Source of the DNA: DAITQM01 sp036832975
Lineage (GTDB): Bacteria; Pseudomonadota; Gammaproteobacteria; Xanthomonadales; Wenzhouxiangellaceae
Length of the DNA stretch: 14,373 nucleotides
Reading direction: 5' to 3'
NCBI GenBank assembly: GCA_036832975.1
Contig: DAITQM010000040.1
Coordinates: 1 to 14,373, forward strand
In this document: one piece after another, positions 8,119 through 14,373 of the stretch
How the letters are laid out: each line of letters begins with the position of its first letter
Numbering within the stretch: the stretch's first letter is position 1
Notes under the pieces: model-generated
The model's input: only the letters and a program-made list of their open reading frames with translations
What the model was told of the DNA's origin: nothing
The model's database searches: none
Program-made: the position numbers and the translations under genes

Positions 8119-10560
8119 ATGAACTACAGCATAATGCTTGAAACTTTCCACGCGGCACGCAGGCTGGCGCGCGCGCCCGGTTTTTCGCTGAGTGTCATCG
8201 TGTTATTGGCGGTAAGCATCGGCGGTCTGGCGGCGGTCGCCACCGCGGGTTATACACTGTTTGCCAAGCCGTTGCCGTATCGACAGCCCGATGAATTGGT
8301 CACACTGAGTGTCTATGCCAATAAGTTCGGATTCGATATGGGTCTGTCGGCGGCGTTGGTGGACGAACTAAACCGGGACGGCGCGTTTGGTGAATTGGGG
8401 ATTGTCGATCAAGCATTCGATTTACGCCTGCGGGAAGGCGGCAGCGTGCGCGCCGCGCGCCTGGATCAGCACTTGTTCGCGGTTCTGGGTGTGACGCCGG
8501 TCAAAGGGCGATCGCTCACTGATGCGGACGTTCGTCCCGGCGCCGAACCCGTGGCCTTGATCAGCGAACGCCTGTGGCGCGACGCTTATGGGGGCAGTGC
8601 GGATGCGGTCGGTCAAAGACTGGATATGAAAGAAGGCGTGGCACGCATTATCGGCATTGTGCCCGAGTATTTTGCGCTGCCGGAAAGTAGCACCCAGGTG
8701 TGGCTACCAATGGAACTAGGCGATGATGTGCTCGGACCCGAGAACGTCAGTCAGTTCGGCAATCTGACCGTCATCGGGCGAGTGGGGAACAGAGCAACGG
8801 CGGAGTTGGTGCAAGAACGGCTGGGCGCCCGTTTTGAACGGGACGAACGCATAAGTACGGTCATCACCAGGATGCTGGAAGCGGAATTCCGCGTCAGGCC
8901 GCTCCGCGAGCTGTGGACGGCGGGGCAGAGAGAGGGATTGTGGATTCTGGGCGTTGCGCTCGCGTTGGTGCTGGTGGCCTCGTTGTTAAACATTGCCGGC
9001 CTGTGGCTGGCGCGCTGGCTGGGCCGCGGTCATGAACTGGCGATTCAGTCAGCATTGGGTGGCGGCCGGCATTTGGCACTGGTTGGCGCCGCGCTGGAAT
9101 ATGCCTTGCTCGCCGTACCCGGCCTGCTGTTGGCGCTGCTGGTCGCTGGCGACGGCATGCGGCTGTTGTATGCGCTTGACGTCATACAGAAAAACGGTCC
9201 GCTGCTGATCACGTTGAGCGGATCGACTGCGCTGATCGGTGTGATTCTGATCCTGGTCAGCGCTGTGCCGGTCCTGATTGCGCTGGCGTGGCAGGTACGG
9301 GGCATGTCTTGGACCAGTGTGCGGTTTCTCACCGGCGGGGGCGTTGCGGCGCGGGGGCGGGGCGCCCGCTTGCGCCAAGCGTTGATGATCGGGCAGGTCG
9401 GCATTGCATGCAGTCTACTGGTCGTATTGGGACTGTTGCTGATGAGTTGGATCAATCTCTTGCGTGAGGATCTTGGGTTTGCGCGGGAGAGGCTGCTGGC
9501 GGCTCAGATTTTGTCAGCCGAACAGGAATTGCCGCAACCGGATCAGCGTGTGGCGAGCGTGGCGGAGCGCCTACGTGGCCTGCCGGGTGTAGAAAGCGTC
9601 AGTTGGGCGTCTGTCGTGCCGTTTGGGCGCATGGAGATGTTGTCCTCCATCTCGCTGAACTCCGAGGCGGTAGATAACCAAGTGCCGGCTCGGCCGCGCG
9701 ACGTCGGGCCGGATTACTTCACGGTTGCCGGCATCAAATTGCTTCAGGGCCGTACGTTTGGCGCCGAAGATCGAGCCGGAGAAGCGCAAATCGCCGGAGC
9801 AGTACAGAACGCCGGAGCAGTACAGAACGTTCTCGTTGATCGCTTGTTCGCCGATAAGTACATGGGCGGCGACGCATTGGGCAAACGATTCGGCCTTGCC
9901 AACGGCCCAAGCAGTTACCAGCCGGTCTCCATCGTCGGTGTGGTGGATTCGGTGCGCCACATGTCTCCCGGAGAGGAGCTGAGTACGCCGACGGTCTACA
10001 CGTATTTGCCGGAGCCGCTAAGTCAGGTGCAGCTTTTGGTGCGCAGTCGTGTGCCGCCAAAATCGCTGGTCAATCCGATACGCAGCGCGATCACCGAAGA
10101 ACTGGGCGAGGATCGGTCTGGGTTTATCGCCGCCATGGACACTCTGGTACTCCGCACGGTTCGCGACCGCGAACCGCAACTGGCGCTGTTGGCGATCTTT
10201 GCGGGATTAGCGCTGATATTGGTGTTTTATGGCCTGTATGCGTTGCAATCTTACCAGGTAGCGGAGCGTACCGCCGAATTCGGTATGCGCAAGGCCATGG
10301 GCGCCACGGCCGGACATGTGCTCGCACTGGTGCTGAAAAGCGCGCTATGGCTGATGCCGCTCGGTATGGCATTGGGCTTGGCCGGCGGTTTGCTGGGTGC
10401 CAGGCTGGTCGCCGAACGTTTATATGCTATTTCGCCGACCAATCCGCTACTGTGGACCGCGGTGCTACTGGCGATCACCATTGTGATGGTAGTGGCCGTG
10501 CTGGTTCCGGCCTTCCGTGCCGTGCGGATCGCGCCGATGAAGGCGTTGCGTTATGAATAA
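8119..10560 (+). CDS. ABC transporter permease, duplicated MacB_PCD/FtsX type (P3)
   Basis: Third large permease, 813 residues. The ATG at 8119 has a strong ribosome site, AGAGGA at 8107-8112, 6 nt upstream; the frame is open ten codons further, but without a ribosome site or family likeness. Helices lie at about 17-40, 275-305, 327-347, 362-391, 423-449, 688-712, 739-764 and 775-802, with periplasmic domains between the first and second and the fifth and sixth. The ending reads APMKALRYE. The N-terminal motif is looser than in P1 (AVSIGGLAAVATAGYTLF), so this is the most divergent of the three and may have a specialised role. An 18-bp tandem duplication adds an AGAVQN repeat to the second periplasmic domain. 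The gene overlaps the following mini-ATPase by 8 nt. Confidence 0.93.
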   Translation: MNYSIMLETFHAARRLARAPGFSLSVIVLLAVSIGGLAAVATAGYTLFAKPLPYRQPDELVTLSVYANKFGFDMGLSAALVDELNRDGAFGELGIVDQAFDLRLREGGSVRAARLDQHLFAVLGVTPVKGRSLTDADVRPGAEPVALISERLWRDAYGGSADAVGQRLDMKEGVARIIGIVPEYFALPESSTQVWLPMELGDDVLGPENVSQFGNLTVIGRVGNRATAELVQERLGARFERDERISTVITRMLEAEFRVRPLRELWTAGQREGLWILGVALALVLVASLLNIAGLWLARWLGRGHELAIQSALGGGRHLALVGAALEYALLAVPGLLLALLVAGDGMRLLYALDVIQKNGPLLITLSGSTALIGVILILVSAVPVLIALAWQVRGMSWTSVRFLTGGGVAARGRGARLRQALMIGQVGIACSLLVVLGLLLMSWINLLREDLGFARERLLAAQILSAEQELPQPDQRVASVAERLRGLPGVESVSWASVVPFGRMEMLSSISLNSEAVDNQVPARPRDVGPDYFTVAGIKLLQGRTFGAEDRAGEAQIAGAVQNAGAVQNVLVDRLFADKYMGGDALGKRFGLANGPSSYQPVSIVGVVDSVRHMSPGEELSTPTVYTYLPEPLSQVQLLVRSRVPPKSLVNPIRSAITEELGEDRSGFIAAMDTLVLRTVRDREPQLALLAIFAGLALILVFYGLYALQSYQVAERTAEFGMRKAMGATAGHVLALVLKSALWLMPLGMALGLAGGLLGARLVAERLYAISPTNPLLWTAVLLAITIVMVVAVLVPAFRAVRIAPMKALRYE
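9793..9828 (+). repeat. 18-bp perfect tandem duplication inside P3
   Basis: Two adjacent identical 18-bp units (9793-9810 and 9811-9828) encode AGAVQN twice within the second periplasmic domain of P3. The frame is preserved. Identity at every base, including third codon positions, suggests a recent slippage event. Confidence 0.9.
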
Positions 10561-10795
10561 TTCGCTGATTCGACTGAACAACGTACAGCGCAGCTATCCG
10601 ATCAAGGCGGGCCGCACCTGGGTGTTGCGCAATATCAACCTGGAGATCGAGCCGGGGGAGTTCATCTCGGTGATGGGTCCGAGCGGCTCCGGTAAAACGT
10701 CGCTGTTGAACGTGCTGGGGATGTTGGATGGCGGTTTCGAGGGCGAATACTGGCTGGACGGCTGGCTGGAGCCGAACGATGAGGTGAGAGAATGA
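10553..10795 (+). pseudogene. Internally deleted ABC ATPase (80 codons, Walker A only)
   Basis: The first ~70 residues are a normal MacB-type ATPase start, with NNVQRSYPIKAG, an intact Walker A GPSGSGKT (42-49) and the following helix. About ten residues (WLEPNDEVRE) then end the frame. A working domain needs the Q-loop, signature, Walker B and H-loop, roughly 150 further residues that are absent, so it cannot hydrolyse ATP alone. The frame is open from start to stop, and the ends look native: the start overlaps P3 by 8 nt and the stop overlaps the next start by 4 nt (ATGA). An 8-bp repeat (10751-10758, 10763-10770) lies at the probable junction. Best read as an in-frame internal deletion; the short product could still be made. 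Confidence 0.8.
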
Positions 10796-10938
10796 ACAGC
10801 CTTTGGCAGGACATCAAACAGGCAACGCGGTCGCTGATCAAGAACCCGTTGATCTCCGTGATCGCGTTCAGTGCCTGCGCCCTGCCGGCATGGCGGGCCA
10901 CGCGGGTCGATCCGGCGGTAACATTACGCTATGACTGA
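10792..10938 (+). pseudogene. Internally deleted FtsX-type permease (48 codons: N- and C-terminal ends fused)
   Basis: Residues 1-27 (MNSLWQDIKQATRSLIKNPL, then ISVIAFS) are the amphipathic start of a MacB-type permease. Residues 28-48 (ACALPAWRATRVDPAVTLRY, then D) are the arginine-rich C-terminus that follows the last helix, equivalent to the PMEALRYE endings of P1-P3. All the membrane and periplasmic core is missing, yet the frame is unbroken. The start overlaps the mini-ATPase stop by 4 nt. The Tyr-Asp-stop codons contain the ATG of the response regulator with an 8-nt overlap. It cannot transport. It may persist as a coupling link for translation of the regulator, or be a young relic. Confidence 0.82.
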
Positions 10939-12319
10939 GACCGAATCGAGTACGGCAACGACTTTGCTGGTCGCCGACGACCAGCGTGACATTCGCGAAG
11001 CGCTCAGACTGCTGCTGCGGCACGAGGGCTACAACGTCGCGCTGGCCGCCAATCCGCAGGAAATAGCAGCGGCGGTTGGAGGGGGGGGTGATATCGCCTT
11101 GGCGCTGCTCGATATGAATTACAGCCGCGATACGACATCGGGCCGCGAAGGTCTGGAAATCATCTCCCAAGTGCGGGCGGCGCAGCCGGATCTGCCGATG
11201 GTCGCGATGACCGCCTGGGGTTCGGTGGAACTGGCGGTGGCGGCGATGCGCGCCGGAGCGGTGGATTTCATCGAAAAACCCTGGGACAACACGCGCCTTT
11301 TAACCATCATACGAACGCAACTGGACAGCGCGCAGGCCCGCGCCGGCATACGCCGCTACCGGGCGCTCGCCAGTCTTGAACGCGACGACCGCACGCAGGA
11401 CGCTTTGATCGGTGACGCACCGGCGATACGCGATTTTATCGCCCAGTTGCAGAAAGTCGCGCCGGCTCCGGCCACCGTATTGCTGCGCGGCGAGAACGGC
11501 ACCGGCAAGACCTTGATGGCCGAATGTCTGCACCGCTGGTCATCGCGCGCCGACGGGCCGTTCGTCGCGGTCAATATGGGCAGCGTTCCCGAACACCTGT
11601 TCGAAAGCGAAATGTTCGGGCACGCGCGCGGCGCCTTCACCGACGCCCGCGAGGCACGCCCCGGTCGTTTCGAGCTGGCCGACGGCGGTACGCTGTTTTT
11701 GGATGAGGTCGCCAATCTGCCTCCGGCACAGCAGGCCAAGCTGCTGCATGTTTTGGAAAGCGGCCGCTTCGAACGGTTGGGCGAGGCGCGAACACGGCAC
11801 GCCGATGTGCGCATCGTCGCGGCGACCAACGCTGACTTGCCCGCCCTGGTCGCCGCCGGCAACTTCCGCCGTGATCTTTACTTCCGCCTCAACACTGTCG
11901 AACTCGTCGTCCCGCCGCTCCGCGATCGGGGGAGCGATATCCCGCTGCTGGCCGAACATTTTCTCGCCCGCCTGAACCGGCGCTACGGGCGCAATGCCCA
12001 TTTGACGCCGGAGGCGATCGCCGCGTTGCAGAGCTATGACTGGCCGGGCAACGTGCGCGAATTGATGCACGCCATCGAACGCGCGATCTTGCTCGCCCGG
12101 AGTGATGCAATCGTTCCCACGGACCTTGCGCTGCAGGGCCAGAGCAGCAAGCCGCCGGGCGGCGTCAACGAATTCGCCACGCTGGCCGATGCCGAACAGG
12201 CCATCATCCGCAACGCTCTCGACCGTTGCCAGGGGCAGGTTGATGAAGCGGCACAACTGCTCGGGCTGAGCCGCAGCGCGCTCTATCGGCGTCTCGATAA
12301 ATACGGCATTGCGCCGTAG
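10931..12319 (+). CDS. NtrC-family sigma54-type response regulator
   Basis: A 462-residue regulator. The receiver domain (about 10-130) has acidic D16/D17, phospho-acceptor D61, T94 and K116. The AAA+ domain (about 160-395) has Walker A GENGTGKT (187-194), Walker B TLFLDE (254-259) and the RDLYFRLN arginine region. The sigma54-contacting loop reads GAFTDA (234-239) instead of the canonical GAFTGA; Phe and Thr are kept. A FIS-type helix-turn-helix lies at about 420-460 (LLGLSRSALYRRLDKYGI). The partner is the downstream kinase, and the likely target is the transporter operon, but I found no convincing sigma54 promoter in the window. The ATG at 10931 lies inside the stop region of the mini-permease, so translation is probably coupled to it. 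A run of eight G (11081-11088) lies within the receiver-coding part. Confidence 0.93.
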   Translation: MTETESSTATTLLVADDQRDIREALRLLLRHEGYNVALAANPQEIAAAVGGGGDIALALLDMNYSRDTTSGREGLEIISQVRAAQPDLPMVAMTAWGSVELAVAAMRAGAVDFIEKPWDNTRLLTIIRTQLDSAQARAGIRRYRALASLERDDRTQDALIGDAPAIRDFIAQLQKVAPAPATVLLRGENGTGKTLMAECLHRWSSRADGPFVAVNMGSVPEHLFESEMFGHARGAFTDAREARPGRFELADGGTLFLDEVANLPPAQQAKLLHVLESGRFERLGEARTRHADVRIVAATNADLPALVAAGNFRRDLYFRLNTVELVVPPLRDRGSDIPLLAEHFLARLNRRYGRNAHLTPEAIAALQSYDWPGNVRELMHAIERAILLARSDAIVPTDLALQGQSSKPPGGVNEFATLADAEQAIIRNALDRCQGQVDEAAQLLGLSRSALYRRLDKYGIAP

Positions 12320-12326
12320 CCTCGCG

Positions 12327-13643
12327 ATGCGCTTCGGGTCGTTGGAAAGTCGCCTGCTCGCGAAGTCGATCGCCGGCGGAGCGATCGTTCTCGGCCTGTG
12401 GTTGACGCAGTGGCTTATTTCGGGCGCGCCGCTGGATTCGTTATTGTGGCTGTTATGGCCGCTGGCCGCCTTGTTGTTTGGCGTCTATTTTTGGCGCCAG
12501 CGGCGGAATCTTTTCGCTCCGCTGCGCAGTCTAGCGAGCATCCTTGAAGCACTGCGCCGGGAAGACTTTGCCTTGCGCGCCCGCGGCGATCGCCGCGGGG
12601 TACTCGGCGAGTTGGCCCGCGAGATCAATCTTTTAGCCGATACGTTGCGCGATCACGCCCGGCACGAGCAGGAATCGACCGCACTGCTGCACAAGGTGCT
12701 GGAGGAAATCGACTTGCCGATCTTCGCCTTCGATGACGGCCAGCGGCTGAAGATGGCCAACCCGGCCGCCGAAAAACTGCTGGGTACACCGTTGACCTCC
12801 GGCCTTAAGGCCGCGGCGCTGGGCCTCGACGCGCTTTTATTGCACTCTCCGCCGGCGGTCGCCACACTCAGGTTTCCCGGTGGCGGCGGGCGCTATTCCA
12901 TCGGCCGCCGGCCGTTTCGCATCGCCGGACGGCCGCACGAACTACTGGTGCTCGCCGAGGTCAGCGGCGTGCTGCGCGAAGAACGGCGTGAGGCCTGGCA
13001 GCGTCTGGTCCGCGTGCTCGGGCATGAAATCAACAACTCGCTGGCGCCGATTCAGTCGATTGCCGAAACTTTAGGTGCGGCGCTCGACGCCGGCGAACCA
13101 CAGTTGGGCAAAGAAGAATTACGCGATGGCCTGGCATTGATCGCCGGCCGGGCGCGGTCACTCGGCCGGTTTGTCGGCGGTTACGCGGCCCTGGCCAGAC
13201 TGCCCGAGCCGTGCCTCCAACCGGTGGCTCTCGCTGAACTGGCGGCCCGTGCCGCCAGCCTGGAAACCCGCGTTGCTGTCGAATTGTCAAGCCCGCCGCT
13301 CACCATCGACGCCGATCCCGACCAGTTGGAACAGGCTTTGATCAATCTGATCAAAAACGCCGCCGATGCAGTGGATGCGGCTGGCGGTCGCGTGCAACTC
13401 TCCTGGCGGCCGAACGGTTCCGGGGTTTTGATCGAAGTGCTCGACAACGGCCCCGGCCCGCCCGATTCTGAGAACTTGTTCGTGCCGTTCTTTACCACTA
13501 AGCCGGGCGGCAGCGGCATTGGCCTGCTATTGGCCCGACGCATCGCCGAGTTGCACGACGGCTGGTTGACGCTCGAAGCGCGGGAAGACGGCACGAGCGG
13601 CGCACGCGCGCAGTTATGGTTGCCGCGCACCCGGCCGGGGTGA
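12327..13643 (+). CDS. NtrY-like membrane sensor histidine kinase
   Basis: A 438-residue kinase expected to phosphorylate the regulator encoded just upstream. Two membrane helices (about 13-33 and 39-56) are joined by only about five residues (APLDS), so there is no periplasmic sensor domain. A HAMP-like linker (about 57-110), a PAS-like segment (about 118-215) and the catalytic core follow: H-box GHEINNSLAPI with H233, N-box ALINLIKNAADAV with N344, G1 DNGPG (373-377), F-box LFVPFFTTKPGG and G2 GGSGIGL (394-400). All key residues are present. I preferred the ATG at 12327, 7 nt after the regulator stop; a TTG at 12309 would add six residues and overlap the regulator. No ribosome site is visible, so coupling is likely. 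Confidence 0.92.
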   Translation: MRFGSLESRLLAKSIAGGAIVLGLWLTQWLISGAPLDSLLWLLWPLAALLFGVYFWRQRRNLFAPLRSLASILEALRREDFALRARGDRRGVLGELAREINLLADTLRDHARHEQESTALLHKVLEEIDLPIFAFDDGQRLKMANPAAEKLLGTPLTSGLKAAALGLDALLLHSPPAVATLRFPGGGGRYSIGRRPFRIAGRPHELLVLAEVSGVLREERREAWQRLVRVLGHEINNSLAPIQSIAETLGAALDAGEPQLGKEELRDGLALIAGRARSLGRFVGGYAALARLPEPCLQPVALAELAARAASLETRVAVELSSPPLTIDADPDQLEQALINLIKNAADAVDAAGGRVQLSWRPNGSGVLIEVLDNGPGPPDSENLFVPFFTTKPGGSGIGLLLARRIAELHDGWLTLEAREDGTSGARAQLWLPRTRPG

Positions 13644-13710
13644 AGGCGATGCGGCAACGCTGCGCATCCGCGGCGGATCATCCGGCCGGGAAGGACGGCG
13701 GGCCGGGCTT

Positions 13711-13744
13711 GATTAGCAGGCTGTTGAAAAACAGCCTGCTAATC
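13711..13744. repeat. Perfect 15-bp hairpin downstream of the kinase gene
   Basis: GATTAGCAGGCTGTT, a GAAA tetraloop, then the exact complement. It is 67 nt after the kinase stop and could stop transcription, but no T-run follows. It forms the left end of the MITE-like element. The 67 nt between the stop and the hairpin hold only short GC-rich inverted repeats. Confidence 0.7.
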
Positions 13745-13870
13745 CGGGCCACGGATGGCCCGGTGAAATCAGGCGCTCCTTAGCGGCTGATTTCGGGAGC
13801 GCAGCGAAAGTCGCGCCTTTCGCAAGCGACGTTGAAAAACGCCAGGATGGCGTTTTTCAACAACCTGTTA
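13714..13870. mobile_element. MITE-like element, ~157 bp, with terminal inverted repeats and internal hairpins
   Basis: The ends match as inverted repeats at 17 of 19 positions: TAGCAGGCTGTTGAAAAAC at the left, and TAACAGGTTGTTGAAAAAC when the right end is read on the minus strand. Inside are further stems: a 7-bp stem at 13744-13763, a near-perfect 13-bp stem at 13765-13794, and a perfect 13-bp stem with a 5-nt loop at 13831-13861. No coding capacity. The structure suggests a non-autonomous element moved by a transposase elsewhere. A clear target-site duplication was not found. It abuts the truncated start of the amino-acid permease fragment and probably interrupted that gene. Confidence 0.55.
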
Positions 13871-13872
13871 GA

Positions 13873-13971
13873 GCGGTCAGTCGCTGGCAGATCGTCGGCC
13901 TGTCGATCAACGACGTCATCGGTAGCGGCATTTATTTGTTGCCGGCGATGGCTGCGGCCTTGCTCGGCCCA
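13873..13971 (+). pseudogene. Fragment of an APC-family amino-acid permease N-terminus
   Basis: One frame reads SRWQIVGLSINDVIGSGIYL and then LPAMAAALLGP, the first membrane helix of APC-superfamily amino-acid permeases, including the conserved GSGIY motif. The start codon is missing at the left, where the MITE-like element ends, and homology stops at the right where the transposase remnant begins. Only about 33 codons survive, so it cannot be functional. The exact right edge is uncertain, since 13960-13980 could belong to either gene. Confidence 0.6.
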
Positions 13972-14373
13972 GTCGTCGGCCTGCTCGCAGGCCCGGCGCC
14001 AGGCAGCTAATTGTTCCGGATACAGGCCGCGCCTGAGGCAGTATTCCGAGCGTACCTATCCATTCTGCGCGGCCGTCCCCAGCACAGCCGCGAACTTGTC
14101 CCGAGCCGTACAGCTTTCGGGATCGCCCCCGGCATCCGGATACAGCTCACCGCGCTCACGAGCCTGTTCGCGCCAGTGATATAGCGTCGCCTCCGAGATA
14201 CCTTGCGCGGCGGCCACCTCACGGGATTAAGCTGTTATGCGGCAGACAAAGTTTGGCCAATATCGCTTGTCTACGCTCCTCCGAGTACTTCACTGTCAGC
14301 CAGTGTTCTTTATGCTTGACATCACTGCTGTCCCATAAACTTTCACGCGAATACAAAGGCTTTCTGTAGACTC
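13960..14373 (-). pseudogene. Broken IS-type transposase (helix-turn-helix subunit), 5' part off the window edge
   Basis: Read on the minus strand, the sequence gives WDSSDVKHKEHWLTVKYSEE, then RRQAILAKL and PHN, ended by a stop at 14219-14221. A +1 frame then continues EVAAAQGISEATLYHWREQ through ELYPDAGGDPE and DKFAAVL. A nonsense TAG at 14056-14058 interrupts it, then YPEQLAAWRRACEQADD follows. This matches an IS-associated transposase subunit with a helix-turn-helix. With a frameshift, an internal stop and no C-terminus it is dead. The frame stays open upstream to the window edge, so the true start was not seen. The IS family cannot be fixed from this part alone. Confidence 0.65.

Noticed and set aside
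13832..14179. Plus-strand open frame of 115 codons
   Set aside because: It runs through the MITE stem, the APC fragment in the wrong frame, and antisense of the transposase. Not a gene.

Overview
The window is GC-rich (about 60% by eye), and every gene in it is of bacterial type. It is built around one plus-strand operon for a MacB/FtsX-type ABC transporter followed by an NtrC/NtrY-type two-component system. The gene families, the overlapping gene style and the mobile-element debris fit a Proteobacterium, most likely a gammaproteobacterium. The genus cannot be read from the sequence.

Layout. At 100-909 lies a complete MacB-type ATPase, and 2 nt later a large duplicated-domain permease (P1, 912-3434). 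The operon is then broken by about 2.2 kb of minus-strand accessory genes. These are a DUF4143-type AAA ATPase (3481-4713) enclosed by a perfect 40-bp direct repeat made of the P1 gene end, then a VapC-type PIN toxin with a ribbon-helix-helix antitoxin (4886-5591). The operon resumes with two more large permeases, P2 (5666-8074) and P3 (8119-10560). Next come two miniature genes. One is an 80-codon ATPase that keeps its Walker A but has lost everything from the Q-loop to the H-loop. The other is a 48-codon permease that keeps only its first and last ~25 residues. Both look like in-frame internal deletions that left start and stop overlaps intact. The response regulator (10931-12319) and histidine kinase (12327-13643) close the operon.

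How the genes work together (inference). One functional ATPase probably energises up to three ~800-aa permeases that export, or mechanically act on, a substrate at the inner membrane or in the periplasm. The kinase has almost no periplasmic loop, so it probably senses in the membrane or through the transporter, and passes phosphate to the sigma54-type regulator. P3, mini-ATPase, mini-permease and regulator are joined by 8-, 4- and 8-nt overlaps, so the two miniatures may survive as translational-coupling links. The toxin-antitoxin operator is a perfect palindrome just upstream of P2, so the incoming module may now influence transcription of the second half of the operon.

The last ~700 bases hold no intact gene: a ~157-bp MITE-like element with several hairpins, a fragment of an APC-family amino-acid permease, and a broken IS-type transposase running off the window edge. 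Bases 1-99 hold no gene I can support. The remaining gaps are short and are described with their neighbours.
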